DNA from: Pseudomonadota bacterium
GTDB taxonomy: Bacteria; Pseudomonadota; Alphaproteobacteria; Azospirillales; Azospirillaceae
Length of the DNA: 19,723 bases
Direction of reading: 5' to 3'
Assembly (NCBI GenBank): GCA_023416195.1
Contig: JAEZID010000135.1
Coordinates: 1-19,723 of the forward strand
Below the pieces are notes generated by a model. The model had not been told where the DNA came from. It made no database searches and worked only from the letters and a program-made list of their open reading frames with translations. How positions within the stretch are numbered: the first letter of the stretch is position 1; each line of letters begins with the position of its first letter. The position numbers and the translations under genes are program-made. Below are positions 13,494 to 19,723 of this stretch, piece by piece.

Positions 13494-14336
13494 ATGGCAG
13501 TCATCATTTGTGTCGTTGGCGACAAGGGCGGGATCGGCAAGTCAACCTGGGCGCGTGGCTTGGCCGACGTTTGCCGACGACACCAGATCAAGGCTGCCCT
13601 GTTCGATGCCGACTGGATTTCCCGCAGCCTGTTCAAGGTTTATTGCCTGAAAGGCAAGGATGGGTCGGTCGTACCGCTGAACCGGCAGGACCCCCGCGCC
13701 GGCTGCATCCTCTATGACATTCACAATCGTGACCTGGGCCGCGATTTCCTGCTGAACAGCATGGGCGTGCCGGGTGTGGACGTCATTCTGCACGATCTGC
13801 CCGCCGGCTTTCGCGCCGACTTCTCCCACGTCATGGGGATCTCGCATCACGAGCAGGCGTTGCAGGAGTTCACCGCATCCTGCCGCAGCATTTCCGTTCG
13901 CCCGGTGTTCGTGACCCCGCTGACGCCCCATTGGGCCGGGCACCAGACCGCCGCCTGGCTGGCCGAGACCGTGGCACAGACCGCCACCGTCATCGCCGTC
14001 CGCAACGAACAGTACAGCGACGATCAGTTCGCGCTTTGGCGCAACGGCGACCAGGCCCGCTTCCATAAGGCCGGCGGCCTGGAAATCGCAATGCCCGGGC
14101 TGGACACCCAGACCTATCTGACGTGCGACACGCACGCCGTCCGCTTCAACGCCGCCGGTGACCACCCCGCCCTGTCGCTGGCGGACAAATTGCGGGTGGG
14201 GTCGTGGATGCGGCGGTTCGAAGCGGAGCTTCTGCCCGTGCGGGAGGTGCTGGGTCTGAAGCGGCTGCCGGACACTCTACCGACGGCAGAACCGGAGCCC
14301 GAAGCCCCGGAATCGGTCTCCGCGGTGCGCCAGTGA
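13494..14336 (+). CDS. ParA/MinD-family ATPase
   Basis: 280 aa starting at ATG 13494, chosen because the conserved N-terminus MAVIICVVGDKGGIGKST begins there. The open frame back to 13377 lacks family similarity. The deviant Walker A is KGGIGKST (11-18) with the signature Lys11, followed by LFDADWISRS (37-46) and Walker-B-like VILHDLPAG (97-105). No helix-turn-helix N-terminal extension and no adjacent parB are present, so it is an orphan ParA. Orphan ParA/MinD proteins position cellular cargos such as chemotaxis arrays, flagella or secretion systems by ATP-dependent dimerisation. It is followed after 33 bp by a helical protein and then by a type I secretion pair on the same strand, so polar or spatial placement of that exporter is a possible role. 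The ribosome-binding site is weak. Confidence 0.82.
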   Translation: MAVIICVVGDKGGIGKSTWARGLADVCRRHQIKAALFDADWISRSLFKVYCLKGKDGSVVPLNRQDPRAGCILYDIHNRDLGRDFLLNSMGVPGVDVILHDLPAGFRADFSHVMGISHHEQALQEFTASCRSISVRPVFVTPLTPHWAGHQTAAWLAETVAQTATVIAVRNEQYSDDQFALWRNGDQARFHKAGGLEIAMPGLDTQTYLTCDTHAVRFNAAGDHPALSLADKLRVGSWMRRFEAELLPVREVLGLKRLPDTLPTAEPEPEAPESVSAVRQ

Positions 14337-14369
14337 CCCGACGGGCTGTATGATCGCAAGACGAAGACC

Positions 14370-15398
14370 ATGAACCCTGCCGACGATTCTTCCGCAAACG
14401 GACTTTGGAGGCAAGCGGCCGAAATCAACCGGCGCATCGACAAAGCCGTCGAGACGTTCGAACGGCAGCTCCGTGGCGGCGACCAGCCCGCCACGAAACT
14501 GCCCACGGAGCCCGTCGCGTCCGACGCGCCGCGCGAGCCGATGCCCGCTCCGCCGCGCCCGCCCGCTGCACCGCTGGGCTTCTCCCTGGACTCCATCGGC
14601 GCGCCCCTCCCGACCCGCTCGGTTATGATCCCCGCCGCCCCCACCCCACCGGTCCACGTCGACCTGCGCGCGGTGGACACCCAACTGGCGGGAGAACTGG
14701 ACGCCCTGCGGGCTTCGCGCACCGAACCGGAAGCGCTGACCTTCCCCGTGCCGTGGAGCGGGGCGCCGCGCCCGCTGTTCGTCGCCACCCCGGATATGGG
14801 CTTGCTTCCAAACCCGGTTTCCGACGACGAGATCCGTGACGTCGTGCAGCCCCATTGGCGCGCCGTGCACGAACAGGCCGCAGCAGCTGACAGCGCCCTG
14901 CTCCGGTCTCGCGAGGCGTTCGACAAGGCCGGCCCGTTCCGTCGTTTCGGCAGCGCCCGCAAGGCGCTCGCCGCCGCCCAGAGCGACTGGGATGAAGCGG
15001 TTATGTCGAAGGATGCTCTCGATCTTTTGTGGCAAGGCGACGCGATGCGGCGCCAGTTCGAGCGCTTTCGGGAAGCGGCGGACACCGCCTTCGGCGCGGC
15101 CATGGCAAACGCCAATCGACAAAATGCTCTGGAGGCGCAAATCGCCGAGGTCGAGCGGCAGCGAGGCATGATCGCCGCTCTGCTCGACAACCGCGTCACG
15201 GCGTTGCGGCCCGCCCCCGGCCAGACGCGCGGGCAAACGCTTGAAGCGGCGCTGGCCCGTCTGGCGCGGCCGGTCCAACCCATCGGTCGAACGTCCGACC
15301 ACGCATCCTGGAACGAAACGGGGTCCGGCGCCGACGATAGCGACAAGACGGCGGCCGATGCCGATACGGCGAAAATACCCAGTCCGGCCACAGGGTGA
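14370..15398 (+). CDS. Uncharacterised alpha-helical protein downstream of ParA
   Basis: 342 aa, family not recognised. Residues 1-45 are polar and helical (GLWRQAAEINRRIDKAVETF). Residues 45-90 form a Pro/Ala-rich linker (PMPAPPRPPAAPLGF). Residues about 150-270 are strongly helical with heptad-like Ala/Leu/Arg/Glu patterning that suggests coiled coil (SALLRSREAFDKAGPFRRFG; NALEAQIAEVERQRGMIAAL). The tail is acidic and disordered. There is no signal peptide or membrane segment. It lies 33 bp behind the ParA-like gene and 126 bp ahead of the ABC transporter. By position it could be the ParA partner or an adaptor linking ParA to cargo, but the sequence alone does not show this. The coding call rests on codon pattern, frame length and operon position. 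Confidence 0.7.
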   Translation: MNPADDSSANGLWRQAAEINRRIDKAVETFERQLRGGDQPATKLPTEPVASDAPREPMPAPPRPPAAPLGFSLDSIGAPLPTRSVMIPAAPTPPVHVDLRAVDTQLAGELDALRASRTEPEALTFPVPWSGAPRPLFVATPDMGLLPNPVSDDEIRDVVQPHWRAVHEQAAAADSALLRSREAFDKAGPFRRFGSARKALAAAQSDWDEAVMSKDALDLLWQGDAMRRQFERFREAADTAFGAAMANANRQNALEAQIAEVERQRGMIAALLDNRVTALRPAPGQTRGQTLEAALARLARPVQPIGRTSDHASWNETGSGADDSDKTAADADTAKIPSPATG

Positions 15399-15524
15399 CG
15401 CACGCCCCGCTCTGGCAATTGGCGAAAATTTAACTTACTGGTGGCGCAATCGACCGGAGCAGTGGCCGGACGGCCGCAATTCCGCCGGATTTTTGCAACC
15501 AGAGATGTCGCCAGGAGGGACTCG
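15399..15524 (+). promoter_or_regulatory. Leader of the type I secretion genes with strong Shine-Dalgarno
   Basis: This 126-bp gap contains a small perfect dyad GGCCG-GA-CGGCC (15464-15475) and a T5 run near 15490. A strong AGGAGGG at 15513-15519 lies 5-6 nt before GTG 15525, which decides the transporter start over the upstream in-frame GTG at 15441. No convincing promoter was recognised. Confidence 0.5.
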
Positions 15525-17696
15525 GTGTCTGCGACCGCGTCGACGGTTGGGGTGGGGACGCTCGCCGGCAGCACCGGGCTGTGGAGCCTTGTCGCCGTCG
15601 CGCGCTTTCACGGCATCGACCTGTCCGAAGATCACCTCACCCACACCTATGCCCTCGGGGCGGGTGAGGTGACGGCCCGTCAAATCGTCCGGTGCGCGCA
15701 CGACGCCAAATTGCAGGCGGACAGCCTGCGCGAGTCCTGGGAAGGGCTTCTCCGGTTGGGAGAGGCTTTTCCAGCCATCCTGCGGCTGCGCGACGGCAGC
15801 TATGTAATTCTGTCGGGCATCCGCGATGATCGCGGCCAGCCGGAGGTGGTGATTCGCAACCCTCTGGTCCCGATGGGCGGGTTCGAGTTCTGGAGTCGCG
15901 CGATCCTCGAAAAGGTCTGGGGCGGCGAGCTGATCCTCGTGAGGCGGCGCTACCGGCTGGGGGACGCCGACCGGCCCTTCGGCCTGTCCTGGTTCATCCC
16001 GGAGATCCTGCGCCAAGGCCGCGCCTTCTCGGACGTGGCCCTGGCGGCGATCGTGCTTCAGCTGCTTGGGCTCGCCCTGCCCATGTTCTTTCAGCTGATC
16101 ATCGATAAGGTGGTGCTGCACCAGACCTATTCCACGCTCACCACGCTCAGCGTCGGCGTCCTGATCGCGATCACCTTTGATGCCCTGCTGAACTGCCTGC
16201 GAACCTATCTGCTGCTTCAGGCAACGGCCAAGATCGACATACGGATGGCGACGCGCGTCTTTGCCCACCTGCTGGCGCTGCCGCTGCCCTATTTCGAGCG
16301 AATTTCCTCCGGCATGCTGCTCAACCATGTCCAGCAGGCGCGTACGATCCGCGAATTTCTAACGGGGCGCGTGTTCTTCGCGGTGCTGGACGCGGCGGCG
16401 CTGTTCGTCTTCGTGCCGGTGCTGGTACTCTACAGCCCGACACTATCGTTGGTCGTACTGGGATTCGCCTCGGCCGTCACTTTGGTCATCGCCATCGCGG
16501 CCCGCTCGTTCCGCCGGCGCCTGAACCTGCTCTACAAGGCCGAGGCCGAATGCCAGGCGCATCTGGTTGAAACCATACACGGCATCAGCACGATCAAGGC
16601 GCTGTCCCTGGAGCCGATGCAGCGCCAGCAATGGGACGACCGGTCCGCCGACGTGGTGGAGCGGCACATTTCGGTGGGGACCCTCTCCGCCGGCGCCCGC
16701 GCGGTTTCGTCGTTCCTGGAAAAGGCGATGACCGTCGCCATCGTCTGGGTGGGCGTCGAACTGGTCTTTTCGGGCACGCTGTCGATCGGTGAACTCGTCG
16801 CCTTCCAGATGCTCGCCGGCCGGGTCACGGCGCCGCTGATGCAGCTGGTCACCTTGATCAACGATTACCAGCAGGCCGCCGTGTCGGTGAAGATGCTGGG
16901 CGAGGTGATGAATACGGAGCCCGAGCAGGGGATGAACCGCGGGCTGCAACCCCGCCTTGCCGGACAGCTGTCGTTCGAGAACGTCTCCTTCCGCTATCCG
17001 TCCGGCACTGCGTCGGCACTCGAACGCATCAGCTTCGCGGTTCCGGTCGGGGGCGTTCTGGGCATCGTCGGGCGCAGCGGTTCGGGCAAATCGACGCTGG
17101 TGCGCATGCTTCAAGGCCTCTACACAGCGCGGGACGGCATTATCCGCATCGACGGCCACGACCTGCGCGACATTGATCGTGTCCACCTGCGCCGGCACAT
17201 CGGAGTCGTGCTTCAGGAAAGCTTCCTGTTCCGTGGAACGGTGCGCGACAACATCGGCGTGAGCCGGCCCGACGCCCGCTTCGAGGACATCGTGGAAGCC
17301 GCCCGGCTGGCTGGCGCCGAGGAATTCATCCAGAAGCTGCCGCAGGGATATGACACCCGTATCGAGGAAGGAGGCTCCAACCTTTCGGGCGGACAGAAGC
17401 AACGGCTCGCCATCGCCCGCGCATTGCTGCGCCAGCCGTCCATACTCATCCTCGACGAGGCGACCAGCGCCCTGGACCCGGAAAGCGAAGCGGTCCTGCA
17501 ACGCCACATGCCGCTGATCACCCGCGGACGAACGACGCTGATCGTGTCGCACCGGCTGCCCAGCATCCGAAAGGCCGACGCCATCCTGGTGCTCCACGAG
17601 GGGCGCATGGTCGGCTTCGGCCCACACGAGCATTTGCTCCAGACCTGCGAGATGTACCGGCACCTATGGAACGTCCAAACGGAAGCCCTGCGTTAG
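15525..17696 (+). CDS. Type I secretion ABC transporter with degenerate C39-like domain (HlyB/LapB type)
   Basis: 723 aa. Residues 1-130 form a peptidase C39-like domain. The catalytic Cys position is non-Cys (STGLWSLVAVARFHGI) and the catalytic His is not kept (DGSYVILSG), so it should bind rather than cut its substrate, as in HlyB-type exporters of RTX proteins. A six-helix ABC exporter domain follows (about 155-440). The ATPase domain has Walker A GRSGSGKST (516-524), signature LSGGQKQR (620-627), Walker B ILILDEATSALD (640-651) and a switch His in IVSHR. The protein works as an inner-membrane dimer with the adaptor encoded immediately downstream, which overlaps it by 31 bp, plus an outer-membrane TolC-like channel encoded elsewhere. 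The substrate gene is not in the window. A large adhesin or RTX protein is the usual cargo. Confidence 0.93.
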   Translation: MSATASTVGVGTLAGSTGLWSLVAVARFHGIDLSEDHLTHTYALGAGEVTARQIVRCAHDAKLQADSLRESWEGLLRLGEAFPAILRLRDGSYVILSGIRDDRGQPEVVIRNPLVPMGGFEFWSRAILEKVWGGELILVRRRYRLGDADRPFGLSWFIPEILRQGRAFSDVALAAIVLQLLGLALPMFFQLIIDKVVLHQTYSTLTTLSVGVLIAITFDALLNCLRTYLLLQATAKIDIRMATRVFAHLLALPLPYFERISSGMLLNHVQQARTIREFLTGRVFFAVLDAAALFVFVPVLVLYSPTLSLVVLGFASAVTLVIAIAARSFRRRLNLLYKAEAECQAHLVETIHGISTIKALSLEPMQRQQWDDRSADVVERHISVGTLSAGARAVSSFLEKAMTVAIVWVGVELVFSGTLSIGELVAFQMLAGRVTAPLMQLVTLINDYQQAAVSVKMLGEVMNTEPEQGMNRGLQPRLAGQLSFENVSFRYPSGTASALERISFAVPVGGVLGIVGRSGSGKSTLVRMLQGLYTARDGIIRIDGHDLRDIDRVHLRRHIGVVLQESFLFRGTVRDNIGVSRPDARFEDIVEAARLAGAEEFIQKLPQGYDTRIEEGGSNLSGGQKQRLAIARALLRQPSILILDEATSALDPESEAVLQRHMPLITRGRTTLIVSHRLPSIRKADAILVLHEGRMVGFGPHEHLLQTCEMYRHLWNVQTEALR

Positions 17697-19072
17697 CCGA
17701 GCCGCCTGGCGCGTCGCCGAAGGAGGCCGCGGTTCACCCTCCGAAACCGCAGCAGCCATCGCGGCCGCGCACGGGCGCGGTGAGCGCGTTCCAGTCGGCC
17801 GCAACCGCCCTTGAGGAACGGCCCATTCCCTGGCCGGCCCGCGCGATCCTACACAGCATCGTTCTGCTGATCGTCCTGCTGGTGGTCTGGGCGACGTTCT
17901 CCGTGGTGGACCGGGTGGTGGTCGGGTCGGGGCGCCTGATAACGACCAAATCGCTGATCGTCGTGCAGCCGCTGGAAACGGGGGTGATCCGCACGCTCGA
18001 CGTGTCAGTGGGCACCACCGTACACGCCGGCGACCGGCTCGCCACGCTGGATCCGACCTTTGCGGAGGCCGACGCGACGGGATTGGAGGAGCGGCTCGCC
18101 AGCCTGATCGCCGAGGCCGAAAGCCTGCGCGGCGAGATCGACGGAACGCCCTTCGTCGCGCCGCCGAACGATCCGGTGCGCGCCTTCCAGGCGCGACTGT
18201 ATGATCAGCGCTTGGCTGAATACCGCTCCCACATCGCCTCGCTGGACTCGAAGCTCCAGCAACTGGAAGCCGGCCTCGCCGCCAACCGCCAGGCGCAACG
18301 CAGTCTCCAGGACCGGTTGAAGGTGGTCACCCAGATCCTTGCCATGCGCGAGGAACTCGTCCGGCGCGGCGTCGGATCGCAGCTTCAGTTCATGGAAGCC
18401 CAGCTCAACCAGCTCGCCATCCGGGAACAACTCGCCGCCAAGGCCGCCGAGGAAAAGGAGCTGGAGCACCAATTGACCGGCGCCCGGTTCGAACGGCAGT
18501 CCTACGACCGCGAGCGGCAGCGAAGCAGCAGCGAAAAGCTGTTGGCCGTCAACCGCGAGGTGGACTCCACCCGCCAGCAACTGGCGAAGGCAAAGCGGCG
18601 CACCAGCCTTGTCGAGTTGCGTGCGCCGGCCGACGGGGTCGTGTTGGAAATCGCCCAGCGCTCCGTCGGTTCCGTGGCGCGCGAGGCGGAGCCGCTCATC
18701 ACCATGGTACCGATGAACGTCCCGCTGGAGGTGGAGGCGGAGATCAAGACCGCCGATATCAGCCGCATCCGCGGCGGACAATCGGCGCGCATCAAGCTGG
18801 AGGCTTTGCCCTATCAGCAGCATGGTCATCTGGAGGGCACCGTGCGGGTGGTCAGCGATGACGCTCTCCGCCCGGAAATTGATAAAAGCCGATCCATCTA
18901 TCGCGCCCGCGTCAGCATCGGCCGGGAGGATCTGCGGAACATTCCACCGGACTTCCGGCTGATTCCCGGCATGTCGGCGTCGGTCGAGATCGTCATCGGC
19001 CACCGCTCGGTGATCTCGTACTTCCTCTATCCGGTGTTGCGCGTCTTCGACGAGAGCCTGCGGGAACCCTAA
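17666..19072 (+). CDS. HlyD-family type I secretion membrane fusion protein
   Basis: 468 aa. A Pro-rich cytoplasmic N-terminus (about 1-55) precedes a single transmembrane helix (about 60-80, ILHSIVLLIVLLVVWATFSV). The first lipoyl half follows (VVQPLETGVIRTLDVSVGTTVHAG split over 99-122), then a long periplasmic coiled coil (about 140-315, Gln/Glu/Arg-rich) and the second lipoyl half (LVELRAPADGVVLEIAQ). The C-terminal beta-barrel has the HlyD-type PGMSASVEIVIGHRSVISYFLYPV ending, seen here over about 438-460. It bridges the ABC transporter and a TolC-type channel. The start overlaps the transporter gene by 31 bp, so the two are almost certainly co-translated. The annotated ATG has only a weak ribosome-binding site, but no better in-frame start lies near. 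Confidence 0.93.
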   Translation: MERPNGSPALAEPPGASPKEAAVHPPKPQQPSRPRTGAVSAFQSAATALEERPIPWPARAILHSIVLLIVLLVVWATFSVVDRVVVGSGRLITTKSLIVVQPLETGVIRTLDVSVGTTVHAGDRLATLDPTFAEADATGLEERLASLIAEAESLRGEIDGTPFVAPPNDPVRAFQARLYDQRLAEYRSHIASLDSKLQQLEAGLAANRQAQRSLQDRLKVVTQILAMREELVRRGVGSQLQFMEAQLNQLAIREQLAAKAAEEKELEHQLTGARFERQSYDRERQRSSSEKLLAVNREVDSTRQQLAKAKRRTSLVELRAPADGVVLEIAQRSVGSVAREAEPLITMVPMNVPLEVEAEIKTADISRIRGGQSARIKLEALPYQQHGHLEGTVRVVSDDALRPEIDKSRSIYRARVSIGREDLRNIPPDFRLIPGMSASVEIVIGHRSVISYFLYPVLRVFDESLREP

Positions 19073-19212
19073 CCCCGTTCGCCCCACCTCATTTTGCACA
19101 TTTTGGCACAAAGCAAGGGTCCGCTGAGTGAACCGCGCCGGGTTTCCCGGCAACTGTATTCAGGCGGCCTCCGGCGGTTGGTAATCGGTGCCCGTTGCGA
19201 TCATCGCGTTAA
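19073..19212. other. Intergenic stretch after the secretion operon
   Basis: 140 bp without a full gene. It holds a perfect 6-bp stem with 3-nt loop (GCCGGG-TTT-CCCGGC, 19137-19151). That stem could end the secretion transcript, although no T-tract follows. On the minus strand a short in-frame tail ending in a TGA at 19160-19162 reads LNAMIATGTDYQPPEAA, possibly the 3' stump of a gene cut by the adjacent IS5 element. Confidence 0.4.
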
Positions 19213-19606
19213 GAGCGCCTAACAAAACCGTTCTTCAACAGCATCGGTATCGCTGGATGAAGCGGAAGGTAATGAGGGCGGCAGCGAGTTGATGGAAGGC
19301 AGCGAAGATGTCGCTGCGGCGCTCATAGCGGACGACGATGCGACGGAAACGGGCGAACCATGCCAGGGTACGTTCGACCTTCCAGCGGTAGCGGCCGAGG
19401 CGCTCGCTGGTCTCGATCCCGCGGCGGGCGATGCGCGGGATGATGGCCCGCTTGCGCAAGGCACGGCGGCAGCGCGGATAATCGTACCCCTTGTCGGCGT
19501 GCAGTTTGGCCGGTCGGCGTCGCGGCCGGCCGGCGCACTGCCGGATGGCCGGGATGGCGTCAACGGTGGCTTCGAGCTTCTGGCTGTCATGGACGTTGAG
19601 CCTCCT
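19213..19606 (-). mobile_element. IS5-family element remnant (3' part)
   Basis: The right end appears near 19213. AGAGCGCCTAACAAAACC follows a TTAA, which fits the TA-type target and terminal sequence of IS5/IS427-group elements. The element contains the C-terminal third of its transposase and stops abruptly near 19600-19610, where sequence typical of an IS3-like end begins. The left terminal repeat and 5' transposase part are missing from the window. The exact boundaries are estimates. Confidence 0.6.
19235..19606 (-). pseudogene. Truncated IS5-family transposase (C-terminal part)
   Basis: The readable frame runs from about 19606 to a TGA at 19235-19237, about 123 codons with no start. It contains NVHDSQKLEATVDAIPAIRQ, then KLHADKGYDYPRCRRALRKR, and ends with the diagnostic IS5 block RRGIETSERLGRYRWKVERT followed by LAWFARFRRIVVRYERRSDI. 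The ADKGYD Asp and the RYRWKVERTLAW region carry the second Asp and the Glu of the DDE catalytic triad. The N-terminal part with the first Asp is missing at the IS3-like junction, so this copy should be inactive. The longer frame 19219-19590 in another phase is a shadow. Confidence 0.8.
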
Positions 19607-19723
19607 CCGGATTGGTGGACACCTTTGTTAAGCTCCCGCGGGGAGCGGAGAGGTGGACATGACGACGAAACGGCGCTTTTTCACGGAGGAGTTCAAGCGG
19701 GAGGCCGTGGCCCTGTTGGAAAG
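19607..19723 (+). mobile_element. Left end of an IS3-like insertion sequence (partial)
   Basis: Begins close to 19607-19612 (GGATTGGTGGACACC), directly at the break in the IS5 transposase, and runs past the window edge. A perfect hairpin GCTCCC-GCG-GGGAGC (19632-19646) lies just before orfA, a position where IS elements often block translation from outside. The precise terminal base and any target duplication cannot be set without the other end. Confidence 0.6.
19659..19723 (+). CDS. IS3-family transposase OrfA (partial, N-terminus only)
   Basis: The visible 21 codons read MTTKRRFFTEEFKREAVALL, then a Glu. This is the usual opening of IS3-family OrfA proteins, whose RRxFtxEFKrEaV segment begins the DNA-binding helix-turn-helix. 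A good ribosome-binding site (GGAGAGG) lies 5-6 nt upstream of the ATG. The rest of OrfA and the integrase-core OrfB lie beyond the window. Confidence 0.75.
   Translation, partial: MTTKRRFFTEEFKREAVALLE

Noticed and set aside
14114..15574. Minus-strand 486-codon open frame opposite the ParA end and the helical protein
   Set aside because: Ser/Arg-rich composition typical of antisense high-GC frames. The plus-strand frames fit the operon, and the ParA end is certain.
16443..17663. Minus-strand 406-codon open frame
   Set aside because: Antisense to the ABC transporter, whose motifs are all intact.
19103..19120. TGGCAC on the plus strand after the HlyD gene as a sigma-54 -24 box
   Set aside because: No TTGC lies at the required distance; the position reads AAGG.

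Overview
The window is high-GC DNA with alphaproteobacterial character. It has an FlbT-type flagellin regulator, a flagellin behind a sigma-54 promoter with FlbD/ftr-like upstream sites, a FlmG-like TPR glycosyltransferase and a PseI-type nonulosonate synthase. The large (620 aa) flagellin and overall gene style suggest an Azospirillum-like member of the Rhodospirillales. That assignment is inference; nothing in the window fixes the species or replicon.

Region 1 (1-13302, all minus strand) is a flagellin and flagellin-modification locus. In transcription order it holds a sugar-1-phosphate nucleotidyltransferase, a GT-B glycosyltransferase, PseI-like pseudaminic-acid-type synthase and an SpsF-like cytidylyltransferase. 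An acyl-synthesis module follows: a carrier protein, an alpha/beta hydrolase, a second carrier protein, a short AMP-forming acyl ligase, a FabG-like reductase and a FabH-like ketosynthase. After a 164-bp regulatory gap come flagellin, flbT and the FlmG-like TPR glycosyltransferase, which runs off the left edge. Several neighbours overlap by 4 bp (ATGA) or by 2 bp, which indicates tight co-translation.

The most interesting reading is that this is a flagellin-decoration pathway. PseI and SpsF make a CMP-activated nonulosonic acid, and FlmG and/or the second glycosyltransferase attach it to flagellin. The six-gene FAS/PKS-like module makes a short, probably 3-hydroxylated, acyl group that could decorate the sugar or the flagellin. 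The acyl-decoration step is a hypothesis.

The flagellin promoter region is rich in signals. It has a canonical -24/-12 element, six GGCA-N5/6-TGCC inverted repeats over about 120 bp that run into the 3' end of the ketosynthase gene, and a structured leader with a small hairpin that pairs with the Shine-Dalgarno sequence.

Region 2 (13494-19072, plus strand) is a divergent operon: a ParA/MinD-like ATPase, an unrecognised alpha-helical protein, and a type I secretion ABC transporter with a degenerate C39-like domain, followed by its HlyD-type adaptor. No exported substrate or outer-membrane TolC partner lies in the window.

Region 3 (about 19073-19723) is a mobile-element junction. A 5'-truncated IS5-family transposase is abutted by the left part of an IS3-like element whose orfA runs off the right edge. 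No tRNA, rRNA, CRISPR array or replication origin was seen.
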